Positions 54,314 through 63,992 are shown, numbered from the stretch's first letter. The stretch: DNA of 64,000 bases from Prevotella sp. P3-122 (GCF_002251365.1 NZ_NPJH01000002.1:1-64000), one strand, 5' to 3'. The notes: generated by a model not told the origin, from the sequence alone. Numbers and translations: made by a program.

Positions 54314-54443
54314 ATTTATCATGCAAAGTTACACCATTTATCATTGAAAAACGAAAAAAGTATTGGATAAATTTCCATAAGTGAAAGAAATTCAGTAATT
54401 TTGCCACGCTTAAACACGCATAAAATAAAAAACATCAACAATA

Positions 54444-55139
54444 ATGGCAAAAATGAATGAGCAGACAGCCCCAGAGGCAGTCACAAAGACAGAGGTTTTC
54501 TTTGACAAGAACAAGAAGACCATCGCTATTGCCGTAGTGGCAATTCTCGTAATCATCGCAGGCTTCTTCGGTTACAACGAATTTATCGGAGGTCCGCGTC
54601 AGGAAAAGGCAAGCACCGCTATCGCACGTGGTCAGGAATACTTCGGAATGGAGCAGTATGACAAGGCTCTTAATGGCGATGGCGCTGGCTACGTTGGCTT
54701 CGTAAAGATAGCAAGCGACTATAGCAGCACTGATGCCGGTAACCTTGCCAAGCTGTATGCCGGTCTGAGCTATGCCTTCCTCGGCAAGAACGACGAGGCT
54801 CTGAAATATCTCAACGACTACTCTCCTGCAAGCGACGCAATGGTTAGCCCTGCTGCCATCGCTGCACGCGGCAACGTATATGCAAAGCTCGGCAAGCTCG
54901 ACGAGGCTGTTAAGGATCTGCAGAAAGCTGCGGACATGGCTGACTCAAAGGCCAAGAACGGACGCAACTACAGCCTTGCACCAACATTCCTGCTCCAGGC
55001 TGGACAGATTCTTGAGTCACAGGGCAAGAAGGAAGAGGCTGCGAAGATATACAAGGACATCAAGGCTAACTACGTCAACGCAATGGTTGTTCAGAGCCAG
55101 GAAATTGACAAGTATATCGAAAGGGCTACACTCAAATAA
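54444..55139 (+). CDS. Membrane-anchored tetratricopeptide-repeat protein
   Basis: 231 residues. A short cytoplasmic N-terminus, one membrane segment (about 25-43: [20 protein letters not shown]), then TPR-like helices ([76 protein letters not shown]). Such proteins, like YfgM, may act with the secretion machinery or as chaperones; no precise function can be given. The stop overlaps the ribH ATG by one base. A TAATTTTG box lies about 40 bp upstream. Confidence 0.8.
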   Translation: MAKMNEQTAPEAVTKTEVFFDKNKKTIAIAVVAILVIIAGFFGYNEFIGGPRQEKASTAIARGQEYFGMEQYDKALNGDGAGYVGFVKIASDYSSTDAGNLAKLYAGLSYAFLGKNDEALKYLNDYSPASDAMVSPAAIAARGNVYAKLGKLDEAVKDLQKAADMADSKAKNGRNYSLAPTFLLQAGQILESQGKKEEAAKIYKDIKANYVNAMVVQSQEIDKYIERATLK

Positions 55140-55615
55140 TGGCAACCGCACTCCACAACCTGTCGGACTACGACTTGTCTAAAGTTCCCGACGCAAGCAA
55201 CATGTGCTTCGGCATCGTTGTCGCAGAATGGAACCCGGAAATAACGGGTGCCCTGCTCAATGGTGCGGTAAGCACACTCGAGAAGCATGGCGCACTGCCT
55301 GAGAACATCCACGTAAAGACCGTACCAGGCAGCTTCGAGCTTATCTATGGTGCACGCCAGATGGTTCTCAATGGCGGTTACGATGCCGTAATAATCCTTG
55401 GCAGCGTTATCCGTGGAGAGACACCGCACTTCGACTACATCTGCCAGGGTGTAACCTTTGGCATCTCACGCCTCAACGCCACACAAGGCACTCCCGTAAT
55501 ATATGGCTTGCTCACAACAGACACTCTGGAGCAGGCTCAGAAGCGTAGCGGAGGCAAGCTTGGCAACAAGGGCGACGAATGTGCCATTGACGCCATAAAA
55601 ATGGCAAAATTCTAA
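55139..55615 (+). CDS. ribH: 6,7-dimethyl-8-ribityllumazine synthase
   Basis: 158 residues. It joins the pyrimidine and the four-carbon phosphate in riboflavin synthesis, usually as a large cage-like complex. Landmarks: [42 protein letters not shown] (catalytic His) and [14 protein letters not shown], ending [16 protein letters not shown]. Overlaps the TPR gene by one base (TAATG) and is followed by a strong terminator. Confidence 0.95.
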   Translation: MATALHNLSDYDLSKVPDASNMCFGIVVAEWNPEITGALLNGAVSTLEKHGALPENIHVKTVPGSFELIYGARQMVLNGGYDAVIILGSVIRGETPHFDYICQGVTFGISRLNATQGTPVIYGLLTTDTLEQAQKRSGGKLGNKGDECAIDAIKMAKF

Positions 55616-55664
55616 GGAACGAAATTAGTGTCAGAAAGCTGACAAGACAAAATACAAGAATAAT

Positions 55665-55710
55665 AAAAAACATCCGCAACACTTTTCAACAGGTGTTGCG
55701 GATGTTTTTT
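55665..55710. terminator. Two-way terminator between ribH and DUF4738
   Basis: A perfect 18-bp stem with A6 on the left and T6 on the right (AAAAAACATCCGCAACAC paired with its complement), loop of about 10 bases. It serves the convergent genes on both sides. Confidence 0.9.
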
Positions 55711-55744
55711 ATTCTTTCAATCTCTTACTTATCGAGAACGCCCC

Positions 55745-56302
55745 TTACACTTCATCTTCCTCCTCACCATCAGCAGTATCGAGCATGGTGTCCATCTCTA
55801 CAGAGATGTTTCCAAGACGATGCACCTTCAGTACAAGAGGGATATATTCGTCACTCGACTTGTCGGGCGAACCCACACTGGCGGCAAAATACAAATAGTC
55901 GCTGTCAGACTTCACATAGACAATACCAAGCAAGGCACCATTCTTACGATAGTTGTCGGTCAGGCATTTGTCGAAATCCCTTTTCGTAAACTTGTGCGAA
56001 TAGAACACCGAGCCATCAGGCCTAACTATCCTGAGCACAATGACATTGTCGAAATACTGGTTTGCTCCGTCATTGATCATAGGCAGTGAGTCACAGGCAG
56101 TGAGTTTTGTCTCAACAGTGTAGGGGTTACCCATCCACTCCACCTTTACAGACTGCTCATAGTCACCCATCTTCTGCGGTTTCTTGGGTGTCACCGGCTT
56201 AGGTTTCTCCGTTATAATAATGTTACTCTTCTTTTCCTCCTTGCACCCTGTCGTCATGCCAACGACAAGAGCCAAGGACAATATAGGCAATATTTTTCTC
56301 AT
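55745..56302 (-). CDS. DUF4738-like lipoprotein (copy 1)
   Basis: 185 residues. A signal peptide with lipobox ending in Cys20 (GMTTGCKEEKKS), a Pro/Lys-rich linker (EKPKPVTPKKPQK), then a beta-rich domain (YTVETKLTACDSLP, VLRIVRPDGSVFYSHKFTKRDF, GIVYVKSDSDYLYFAASVGSPDKSSDEYIPLVLKV) and an acidic tail. Periplasmic lipoprotein of unknown function. A close paralogue follows upstream (56481-57023), each with its own promoter, so this is a tandem duplication. Confidence 0.75.
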   Translation of the reverse strand: MRKILPILSLALVVGMTTGCKEEKKSNIIITEKPKPVTPKKPQKMGDYEQSVKVEWMGNPYTVETKLTACDSLPMINDGANQYFDNVIVLRIVRPDGSVFYSHKFTKRDFDKCLTDNYRKNGALLGIVYVKSDSDYLYFAASVGSPDKSSDEYIPLVLKVHRLGNISVEMDTMLDTADGEEEDEV

Positions 56303-56378
56303 TGTAAAAAATATATTATTGTTTCATAACCGTTCTCATGAAATGTGTTCCTTGCGGTTTCAGCCAACATTTCATCTG

Positions 56379-56409
56379 CAAAGATACAAATAATAATCGA
56401 AACGGCAAA
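56379..56409 (-). promoter_or_regulatory. Promoter of DUF4738 copy 1
   Basis: Minus strand: TTTG (56406-56409), exactly 19 bp, TATCTTTG (56379-56386). Full consensus match, 77 bp before the start codon at 56302. Confidence 0.8.
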
Positions 56410-56480
56410 ACATAATCGGGCATACAAAAAAAGAAGCATCCTCTATTCACATAGAAGATACTTTCCCCCAAATACGATAC

Positions 56481-57023
56481 CTATTGAGTTATCACACGAT
56501 ATAATAAACTTGGTTCCTCATAGCAGTGACTCCCTAAACGATGCACCTTCAGAACAAGTGGTATGTAGTCGTAGCTCGACTTGTCGGGCGAGCCCACACT
56601 GGCAGTAAAATACAGAAATTGGCTGTCGGACTTCACATAGACGATGCCAAGCAAGGCACCATTCTTACGGTAGTTGTCGGGCAGGTATTGGTCGAAATTC
56701 CTCTTCGTAAACTTGTGTGAATAGAACTCTACGCCGTCTTGCCTTACAATCCTTAGCACTATGACATTGTCGAAATACAGGTTTGCGCCATCCTTGACCA
56801 TAGGGAGCGAGTCACAGGCCGTGAGCTTCATCTCAACAGTGTACTTGATACCCCTCCACTCCACCTTTAAAGACTGCTCATAGTCACCAATCTTCTGCGG
56901 TTTCTTTGGAGTCACCGGCTTAGGTTTCTCTGTTATAATAATGTTACTCTTCTTTTCCTCCTTACACCCTGTCGTCATGCCAAGGACAAGAGCCAAGGAC
57001 AGTATAGACAATATTTTTCTCAT
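56481..57023 (-). CDS. DUF4738-like lipoprotein (copy 2)
   Basis: 180 residues from ATG 57023; the frame is open upstream but the signal peptide begins here. The same signal peptide, lipobox Cys20 and linker as copy 1 and a very similar body (LTACDSLPMVKDGANLYFDNVIVLRIVRQDG, GIVYVKSDSQFLYFTASVGSPDKSS). It differs mainly at the C-terminus, which lacks the acidic tail and ends HCYEEPSLLYRVITQ. Separate promoter at 57099-57129. Confidence 0.75.
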   Translation of the reverse strand: MRKILSILSLALVLGMTTGCKEEKKSNIIITEKPKPVTPKKPQKIGDYEQSLKVEWRGIKYTVEMKLTACDSLPMVKDGANLYFDNVIVLRIVRQDGVEFYSHKFTKRNFDQYLPDNYRKNGALLGIVYVKSDSQFLYFTASVGSPDKSSYDYIPLVLKVHRLGSHCYEEPSLLYRVITQ

Positions 57024-57098
57024 GGTCAAACGATTTTTATGTTTCCTTAATGTTATTATCATACACTGTCTGTGTGGTTGCAGCCAGATTTTCATGTG

Positions 57099-57129
57099 CA
57101 AAGATACATATAATAATTGAAACTACAAA
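57099..57129 (-). promoter_or_regulatory. Promoter of DUF4738 copy 2
   Basis: Minus strand: TTTG (57126-57129), exactly 19 bp, TATCTTTG (57099-57106). The flanking bases match those of the copy 1 promoter, so the promoter was duplicated with the gene. Confidence 0.8.
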
Positions 57130-57248
57130 ACACAAAAAAGCATCCCCTATTCACATAGAAGATGCCTCAACCCAAATACGATACCTATTGAGTTATCACA
57201 CGATATAATAAACTTGCTATCTATTAAAAAACACTATTTGTTTAGAAT

Positions 57249-57713
57249 TCATTTGTCAGTTCTGTTGCCATCCTGTCCGCGTGTGCCTCCCTGACGGTTG
57301 CCACCACGCTGAGCTCTGCTTTTCTGCATTTCGGTGTACTTTGCCATCTGCTCCTCCGTAAGGATGGTTTTCAGTTTGGTGTTATATGCTACCATTGCAG
57401 CTTTGCTTTCCTGCATTTTCTTCTGCATCTCCTCGCTCGACGGACGCTCACCGCCTTGTCCACGGTTGCCGCGTTGTCCACGATTGCCCCTCATTCCCGG
57501 CAACTTGTCTGCATACTCTGTATTGAGAGCCAACAATTTTTCTGCCTGTGCCTCATTGAGTCCAAGTTGCTTTACCATAGCTTCGGTACGCATCTTGATA
57601 AGCTGTGTCTTGTCAACGGCCTTACGTTCCTGAACTTTTTCGTTCTGCGACTGTGCGAATGTTGTCGTGCAAGCCATTAAGGCTGCAACCAAAAACATGA
57701 AAATTCTCTTCAT
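57249..57713 (-). CDS. Secreted DUF4890-like (Spy/CpxP-like) protein
   Basis: 154 residues. A cleavable signal peptide (to about residue 21, FAQ), then helices with LGLNEAQAEKLLALNTEYADKL and LKTILTEEQMAKYTEMQKSRAQ, the LTxxQ-type pattern seen in Spy/CpxP-like periplasmic proteins. Between and after them are Gly/Arg/Asn-rich stretches (MRGNRGQRGNRGQGG, GGNRQGGTRGQDGN). May bind metals or act as a periplasmic chaperone; not proven. Confidence 0.72.
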   Translation of the reverse strand: MKRIFMFLVAALMACTTTFAQSQNEKVQERKAVDKTQLIKMRTEAMVKQLGLNEAQAEKLLALNTEYADKLPGMRGNRGQRGNRGQGGERPSSEEMQKKMQESKAAMVAYNTKLKTILTEEQMAKYTEMQKSRAQRGGNRQGGTRGQDGNRTDK

Positions 57714-57879
57714 AATAAAATCTCCTTTTTTGTATAGTAATAAAACATTTAATCACATCAACGTGACTATTATATAGACACCCGAAGCGAACAATTGTTT
57801 AATCATAAACAACAAAAAACATGAATTAAATGTGAATTTGACATTTTTTTGCTAACTTTGCCAACAAAAATCAATTGTT

Positions 57880-58548
57880 ATGCCAAACAAGTTGCTGATA
57901 CTTATGCTCTTTTGCCTGTCGTTCATAGCATGCTCACACGACAAGCAGACGATAAACGAAGAGCAGATTTACATAGACACCATTCCAACCATGGTGATGC
58001 AGATACAGAAATGCTCACGTCTCTACACCACTGAATACCAGATGCACAGGATAATAACCCACAGCGACACCAAGCAGCTGACGGGCTCCATCATGAACAG
58101 GAAGTTCACCATTGACCTGCCCGTCGGACAACGTCAGGTAGCCATACCCGTAAACGCAACTCTGAAGGCATACGTTGACCTTTCCAATTTCTCGGAAGAC
58201 AACATCAGGCGCAGCGGAGACCAGATTGAGATTATCCTTCCCGACCCTCAAATAGTACTTACCAGTACAAAGGTAGACCACAAGGAGGTAAAGCAATATG
58301 TCGCGCTGTTGCGAAGCAATTTCACCGATGCCGAGCTGACACGCTACCAACGTGAGGGACGCGACAGCATCATCAGCGACATTCCACGCCTTGGCATCGT
58401 TGAGGGAGCAAGGCAAAGCTCCGCACGTACCATCATCCCCATCATTGAGCAGTTGGGATACAAGAAAGAGAACATAACCGTGACTTTCCGCAAGAAATTC
58501 ACTTTGTCTGACATTCCTAAACTTATAAAGGATGAAAACCTGCATTAA
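57880..58548 (+). CDS. DUF4230 lipoprotein
   Basis: 222 residues with signal peptide and lipobox (FIACS, Cys18). The body has VAIPVNATLKAYVDLSNFSEDNIRRSGDQIEIILPDPQIVLTSTKVD and ends ARTIIPIIEQLGYKKENITVTFRKKF, as in DUF4230. Function unknown. A TAACTTTG box lies 20 bp before the ATG. It overlaps the next DUF4230 gene by 17 bp, so both are made together. Confidence 0.82.
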   Translation: MPNKLLILMLFCLSFIACSHDKQTINEEQIYIDTIPTMVMQIQKCSRLYTTEYQMHRIITHSDTKQLTGSIMNRKFTIDLPVGQRQVAIPVNATLKAYVDLSNFSEDNIRRSGDQIEIILPDPQIVLTSTKVDHKEVKQYVALLRSNFTDAELTRYQREGRDSIISDIPRLGIVEGARQSSARTIIPIIEQLGYKKENITVTFRKKFTLSDIPKLIKDENLH

Positions 58549-59176
58549 GAAAAAGATATTGTCTCTATTCTCGTTGATGTTCGGCAACTACCGTCTCATT
58601 CTACCTATATTAATATGTGTAGCTGTCATCATCGGTGTGATTGCATGGCTCAACAGAAACAACACCATAGGCATACAGACGAGCGACCAGGGCATAAGCA
58701 TCAGCAAGGCACAGATAGAGAGCGTCAGGAACATAGGCGAATGGGAGTTTCTCTCAGTCAGCGACGAGGAACTCGTAGACACCACGCGCACCGGTTTCTT
58801 TGGCGACGACCACCTTGTGCGCATATACTTTGGCACCCTACGCCTCGGCATCGACATGCGTGACACACGTGAAGGCTGGCTAAGTGCCGACAACGACACC
58901 GTGGTGGCAATACTTCCTGCCATAAAACTGCTCGACGAGAACTTCATTGACGAGACCCGCACGCGCTCTTTCTTCGAGGTGGGCAAATGGAGTCCTGCCG
59001 ACCACGAGGCTCTATACAAAAAAGCATACACCAAGATGAGGCAGAGATGCGTTACGCCTGCAAACATCAGAAGCGCAGAGCGCAACGCTGCCGACCAGAT
59101 AGACAACCTTCTTCGCTCTATGGGCTTCGAGAACGTGAAGGTACGCTTCGACGACACACAAACACAAGACCAATAA
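58532..59176 (+). CDS. DUF4230 membrane protein
   Basis: 214 residues. One N-terminal membrane segment (about 18-38: YRLILPILICVAVIIGVIAWL), then a DUF4230 domain (ISISKAQIESVRNIGEWEFLSVSDEELVDTTR, LGIDMRDTREGWLSADNDTVVAILPAIKLLD, NIRSAERNAADQIDNLLRSMGFENVKVRF). Unlike its partner it is anchored by a membrane helix rather than by lipid. The pair probably forms a complex at opposite membranes; this is inference. Confidence 0.82.
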   Translation: MKTCIKKKILSLFSLMFGNYRLILPILICVAVIIGVIAWLNRNNTIGIQTSDQGISISKAQIESVRNIGEWEFLSVSDEELVDTTRTGFFGDDHLVRIYFGTLRLGIDMRDTREGWLSADNDTVVAILPAIKLLDENFIDETRTRSFFEVGKWSPADHEALYKKAYTKMRQRCVTPANIRSAERNAADQIDNLLRSMGFENVKVRFDDTQTQDQ

Positions 59177-59180
59177 CAAC

Positions 59181-60530
59181 ATGGAAACAATCAACGACTT
59201 CTTTGCTGCCGCAAGTAGCCTGCTATGGGGATGGCCAATGATAATCCTTCTGCTGGGAACGCACGTCTTCCTCACCATCAGGCTCCGCTGTCCGCAGCTG
59301 CGGCTCCTTACAGCCATCAGGCTGAGCATACGGCGCGACAAGGACGCATCGGGCGACGTATCACAATTTGGCGCTCTCGCTACAGCCCTCGCCGCAACCA
59401 TAGGTACCGGCAACATCATCGGCGTGGCAACGGCTATTGCCCTTGGTGGCCCTGGAGCAGTATTCTGGTGCTGGCTGACTGGAGTCTTCGGAATGTCCAC
59501 AAAGTATGCCGAGGGCCTTCTCGCCATCAAATACCGCCAGCAGACAACTAACGGCAACATGCTTGGCGGTCCGATGTATGCACTTGAGAAAGGACTGGGA
59601 TGGAAGAAGCTCGCCATAATGTTCGCCATATTCACTGCCATAGCCTCATTCGGCATCGGCAATACCGTTCAGGCCAACGCCATAGCGACAATAGCCAACA
59701 GCACCTACGGCATATCGCCCTGGATAATGGGCTCCATCGTCTGCGCCCTAACGGCAGCCGTTATACTTGGCGGCGTGAAGAGCATTGCCAAGGTCTGCGG
59801 CATGCTCGTGCCTTTTATGGCCCTGTTCTATGTCATTGGCTGCATATACATACTGATTGTGAACCACAACTACCTATGGCCAGCCCTGTCGCTGATCGTG
59901 AACTCAGCATTCTCTCCCCAGGCGGCAGGCGGAGGATTTGTCGGAACAAGCGTCATGATGGCGGCACGCTACGGCATTGCCCGAGGCCTGTTCTCAAACG
60001 AGTCAGGACTGGGCAGCGCGCCAATAGTTGCCGCAGCAGCCCAGACACGCAATCCCGTACGCCAGGCGCTTGTATCATCTACTGGCACATTCTGGGACAC
60101 CGTGGTCATCTGCGCCCTTACCGGCATTGTCATCGTGAGCAGCGTCATAGCCTATCCTGACATCAACTACAGCGACGGTGCCGCACTGACCAAGATGGCT
60201 TTCAACAAGATACCCTACGTCGGTGCGCCGCTGCTAAGCTTCGGGCTGCTGACCTTTGCCTTCAGCACGATACTTGGCTGGTGCTACTATGGCGATAGTG
60301 CCGTGGAGTACCTGAAGGGCAAACGCTGGACATACGTCTACCGCATACTCTACATTGCGGCAGTATTCATTGGCAGCGTGGCAAGCCTGAACATTGTATG
60401 GAACATTGCCGACTGCATGAACGCCCTGATGGCAATACCCAACCTGCTGTCGCTACTGTTCCTCAACGGCGTCCTTGTTCACGAAACCCGCAAATACCTA
60501 TGGCGTGACAGACTCGACAAAGAGATGTAA
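59181..60530 (+). CDS. Sodium:alanine (AGCS-family) symporter
   Basis: 449 residues with about ten to eleven membrane segments. GTGNIIGVATAIALGGPGAVFWCWLTGVFGMSTKYAEG and FSNESGLGSAPIVAAAAQT are the family signatures (substrate and sodium sites). It takes up alanine or glycine with sodium. It follows the DUF4230 pair by 4 bp, so they probably share a transcript. Confidence 0.93.
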   Translation: METINDFFAAASSLLWGWPMIILLLGTHVFLTIRLRCPQLRLLTAIRLSIRRDKDASGDVSQFGALATALAATIGTGNIIGVATAIALGGPGAVFWCWLTGVFGMSTKYAEGLLAIKYRQQTTNGNMLGGPMYALEKGLGWKKLAIMFAIFTAIASFGIGNTVQANAIATIANSTYGISPWIMGSIVCALTAAVILGGVKSIAKVCGMLVPFMALFYVIGCIYILIVNHNYLWPALSLIVNSAFSPQAAGGGFVGTSVMMAARYGIARGLFSNESGLGSAPIVAAAAQTRNPVRQALVSSTGTFWDTVVICALTGIVIVSSVIAYPDINYSDGAALTKMAFNKIPYVGAPLLSFGLLTFAFSTILGWCYYGDSAVEYLKGKRWTYVYRILYIAAVFIGSVASLNIVWNIADCMNALMAIPNLLSLLFLNGVLVHETRKYLWRDRLDKEM

Positions 60531-60635
60531 TCGGAGAAAAAATGTCCTGTTGCTTGTAGCATTTGCCACATGAGCATCGTCTAAGATTACGAATTCCATT
60601 ACAGGAATATGATTACAATAAACATATAAACAACT

Positions 60636-62657
60636 ATGATTAAGAAAACAATGCTTACGATGCTGGCACTTTCTATATGGAACTTCTCCGCCAGCGCACA
60701 GAACCTTAAAGGTTTTGACAAGTCCAACATGGACACCAGCGTAAAGCCTGGTACCGACTTCGTTCAGTACTCTACAGGAACATGGCTGAAAAGTCATCCT
60801 CTTGACAACGAGCATGTCACCAACGGTGCCTTCTCGGACCTCTACGACCAGAACCAGCTGCAGATACAGGAGCTGATACTCCAGTTTGCCAATACGCCCC
60901 AGCAGCGCGGCACCCTGGGCTACAAGATTGGCACGCTCTACAACCTCATGATGGACAGCGTGCGGCTCAACAAGGAAGGCTTCAACCCAATAAAGGCAAA
61001 CCTGGAGAAGATTAAAGCCATCAAGGACCGCAAGGAATACCAGCGTGTTACGGCAGAGCTCGACCGCAAGGGTGAGTCTACCATGATGTACGCATGGGGT
61101 GTGGGAGCAGACCAGCGGAACGCCGGCAACAACATCGTAGCCATATCGCAAGCCGGACTGGGACTGGGCACACCGGAATATTATCTCAATGAGGACCCGC
61201 AGTCGAAGGCCGTTGTCGGAGCCTACAAGACCTACATGACCAAGCTCTTCCAGCTTGTCGGCTATGACGCCGAGACGGCTGCAAAGAAGGTGGAGGCCGT
61301 CATGGAAATCGAGAACCGCATTGCCAAGGTAAGCTACGACCAGGTGAAGCGCCGCGACATCAACGCCAACTATCATAAACTTACCTACGCAGAGCTCATC
61401 GAGCAGTACCCAGGCATTGACTGGCCAACAGTATTCTGGGTAAGCGGTTTCCCTGTATTCAATGAGGTAGACCTCGGGCAGCCCGAGCCTATACACGAGG
61501 TAGAGAAGATACTTGCCGACACAGACCTCGACAATCTGAAGTCCTACGCCGAGATACGCATCATAGCAGGAGCCTCAAGCTGCATGTCCGACGAGTTCCG
61601 CAAGGCGCAGTTCGAGTTCAGCCAGACACTGAACGGCCAACCGGCAGACCTTCCCCGCTGGAAGCGTGCCAACTCTCTCGTAAACTCCGTCCTCAGCGAT
61701 GCCATCGGACAGATGTACTGCGAGAAATACTTCCCTGCAAGCAGCAAGAAGCGCATGCTGGAGATTGTCGGCAACCTGCAGACAGCATTGGCCCAGCGCA
61801 TCAGCGAGGCTACATGGATGAGCGAGCCCACCAAGGCACAGGCCAAGGACAAGCTTGAGCACTTCATCGTCAAGATTGGCTACCCCGACAAGTGGAAGGA
61901 CTACACCAACCTCGTCATCAACGACTCTCTGTCACTATACGAGAACCTCGCCAATATCAAGGAATATTTCTGGATTGACGATCTGAACAGGAAAGTGGGC
62001 AAGCCCGTGGACAAGACGGAATGGCTCATGTCACCGCAGACCATCAACGCCTACTACAATCCCACAACCAACGAGATTTGCTTCCCTGCCGGCATCCTAC
62101 AGCCACCGTTCTTCGACCCCGAGTCAGACGATGCCATCAACTATGGTGCCATAGGAGCTGTCATCGGCCACGAGATGACACACGGCTTTGACGACCAGGG
62201 ATGTCAGTTCGACAAGACAGGCAACCAGCGCAACTGGTGGACAGAGGCCGACAAAACAGCCTACGACAAGCGCACGAAGGTTCTGGAGGACTATTTCTCC
62301 AACATCGAAGTAGTGAACGGCAAGAAGATTAACGGCAAACAGACTCTCGGTGAGAACATCGGCGACAATGGCGGACTGAACGTTGCCCTTAGAGCCATGC
62401 ACAACGCAGGTACAGCAGCTGCCGAGATAGACGGTCTTAAAGCCGACCAGCGCTTCTTCCTTGGCTGGGCACGTATATGGGCAAGCAACAACCGTCCAGA
62501 GTATATGGACATGCTGCTTACTAATGACGTTCACTCACCCAACATAGCAAGAGTAAACGGCGCTCTGCCACACATAGATGAGTGGTACACGGCCTTCGGC
62601 ATCAAGAAATCAGACAAGCTCTACATTCCCAAGAACAAGAGGGCACACATCTGGTAA
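60636..62657 (+). CDS. pepO: M13-family metallopeptidase (PepO/neprilysin-like)
   Basis: 673 residues with a signal peptide (to about residue 22, SASAQ). Zinc site HEMTH (512-516) in IGHEMTHGFDDQG, third ligand region GENIGDNGGLNVAL, and the substrate-binding NAYYNPTTNEICFPAGILQPPFF. C-terminus KRAHIW, as usual for M13 enzymes. It would cut peptides in the periplasm or outside. Ends at a structured repeat (copy C). Confidence 0.93.
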   Translation: MIKKTMLTMLALSIWNFSASAQNLKGFDKSNMDTSVKPGTDFVQYSTGTWLKSHPLDNEHVTNGAFSDLYDQNQLQIQELILQFANTPQQRGTLGYKIGTLYNLMMDSVRLNKEGFNPIKANLEKIKAIKDRKEYQRVTAELDRKGESTMMYAWGVGADQRNAGNNIVAISQAGLGLGTPEYYLNEDPQSKAVVGAYKTYMTKLFQLVGYDAETAAKKVEAVMEIENRIAKVSYDQVKRRDINANYHKLTYAELIEQYPGIDWPTVFWVSGFPVFNEVDLGQPEPIHEVEKILADTDLDNLKSYAEIRIIAGASSCMSDEFRKAQFEFSQTLNGQPADLPRWKRANSLVNSVLSDAIGQMYCEKYFPASSKKRMLEIVGNLQTALAQRISEATWMSEPTKAQAKDKLEHFIVKIGYPDKWKDYTNLVINDSLSLYENLANIKEYFWIDDLNRKVGKPVDKTEWLMSPQTINAYYNPTTNEICFPAGILQPPFFDPESDDAINYGAIGAVIGHEMTHGFDDQGCQFDKTGNQRNWWTEADKTAYDKRTKVLEDYFSNIEVVNGKKINGKQTLGENIGDNGGLNVALRAMHNAGTAAAEIDGLKADQRFFLGWARIWASNNRPEYMDMLLTNDVHSPNIARVNGALPHIDEWYTAFGIKKSDKLYIPKNKRAHIW

Positions 62658-62670
62658 TAAATCACGAGGG

Positions 62671-62775
62671 CAGCACGCGCTTTCAGCGCGACCATTACCC
62701 ACATGACATAGCCCAGGGTGTCGCTACGCTCTACCCTGGGCTATGTTCTTTTGCGCTTACAGCGCGATAGATAAT
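62671..62775 (+). repeat. Structured intergenic repeat, copy C
   Basis: A shorter copy of the repeat at 261-442, in the same orientation, with CCCAGGGT...ACCCTGGG in the middle and CAGCGCG palindromes on both sides. It lies between the convergent 3' ends of pepO and the LacI-family gene. Confidence 0.8.
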
Positions 62776-62803
62776 AGTTATAAGGATGTGAAACTTTAGC
62801 TAA

Positions 62804-63820
62804 TTACAAATTCTTCTCCGAGCTTTCCCTTATTTTGAGTATCATCGGCACTACTTCCCTGTATATTCTTGTATCGCCGTTGATATTCTTCATCAGCAGT
62901 TCGCAAGCCTTCATTCCCTGCACACTGGCCTGGTCCATGATTGCCGACAGGCGCGGAGTAACGAAAGCCGCAGTGTCGCCATCGGTAAAGCCTATGATGG
63001 CAACATCCTCAGGAATGCTCATGCCAAGAGACTTGATAGCGTCAAAGGCTGCATAAGTGACGATATCATTAAATGCCAGTATGGCATCGGGCCGGTCTTC
63101 TGACTGCAGCAGCTGTATCGTGGCGTTGCGTGCAACCTCAAAGTCTATCTTGTCGCACACCACCAGTCTACGGTCAATGGGTATGCGTGCCTCCTTCAAT
63201 GCCTGCAGATAGCCATGCTTACGTCTCTTCACCATATCCAGGTGGTTTGGTCCTCCAATAAACGCTATCCGCTTCGATCCAGTCTCTATGAGATGCATGG
63301 TAGCCTCAAAAGCCGCCTCGTCACCATTGGCCACAACCTGTGAGAACTTGTCCGGCATGCATGTACGGGCAAAAAACACCGTCGGTACGCCCATGTCGTG
63401 CAATTGCTCGAAATGACTGTAGTCAATGGTGTCCTGCGCCAGGCAGGCAATGATGCCCTCCACATGCAGTGCAAGGAAGTTCTCTATTGCACGTTTCTCC
63501 AGCTCACAGCTCTCATGGCTGTTTGCACTAAAGACCGAATATCCCAGTTTGGAGGCATATTGTTCAATACCGTCAAGAACGGCAGCATAGTAATGCGTAA
63601 CGAGATTGGGTACAATTACTCCTATAATATGAGGCGACTCCTTGCGAAGGCTCTGAGCGAAAGGGTTTGGTCTGTAGTTCCGCAGCTTGGCAAGTTCCAC
63701 AACTTTTTTCCTCATATCATCGCCAACCTCATGGCTACCATGCAACGCCCTCGACACGGTCGCGATGCTGACACCCAGTTCCTCGGCAAGGTCCTTTAAT
63801 GATACTCTATGTCTTTTCAT
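62804..63820 (-). CDS. LacI-family transcriptional regulator
   Basis: 338 residues from ATG 63820 (MKRHRVSLKDLAEEL); the frame is open to 63862 but the helix-turn-helix starts here. DNA-binding part VSLKDLAEELGVSIATVSRALHGSHEVGDDMRKKV with the hinge helix RPNPFAQSLRK, then a periplasmic-binding-protein-like domain (IIGVIVPNLVTHYYAAVLDGIEQYA, IGFTDGDTAAFVTPRLSAIMDQASVQGMKACELLM). The ligand is unknown but usually a sugar. A likely operator overlaps its promoter. Confidence 0.93.
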   Translation of the reverse strand: MKRHRVSLKDLAEELGVSIATVSRALHGSHEVGDDMRKKVVELAKLRNYRPNPFAQSLRKESPHIIGVIVPNLVTHYYAAVLDGIEQYASKLGYSVFSANSHESCELEKRAIENFLALHVEGIIACLAQDTIDYSHFEQLHDMGVPTVFFARTCMPDKFSQVVANGDEAAFEATMHLIETGSKRIAFIGGPNHLDMVKRRKHGYLQALKEARIPIDRRLVVCDKIDFEVARNATIQLLQSEDRPDAILAFNDIVTYAAFDAIKSLGMSIPEDVAIIGFTDGDTAAFVTPRLSAIMDQASVQGMKACELLMKNINGDTRIYREVVPMILKIRESSEKNL

Positions 63821-63909
63821 ATTTCTTAGGCTATAGGTTACTTCGTATTTGATGCCAATCACTGCATATTTTCAGAAAGGTCAAAGGCCATGCAATGACT
63901 GTCATGCTG

Positions 63910-63948
63910 CAAATATAGGAAATATATTTGAAAGCGCAAACGTTTACG
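63910..63948 (-). promoter_or_regulatory. Promoter with LacI-type operator on its -33 box
   Basis: Minus strand: TTTG (63937-63940), exactly 19 bp, TATATTTG (63910-63917). The palindrome AAACGTTT (63938-63945, within GTAAACGTTTGC) has the central CG typical of LacI-family sites and covers the -33 element, so the protein probably represses its own gene. Confidence 0.7.
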
Positions 63949-63992
63949 TGATATTTTTTCAAAATTTCCTTGTAGCTACAGAAAAAAGGGTG

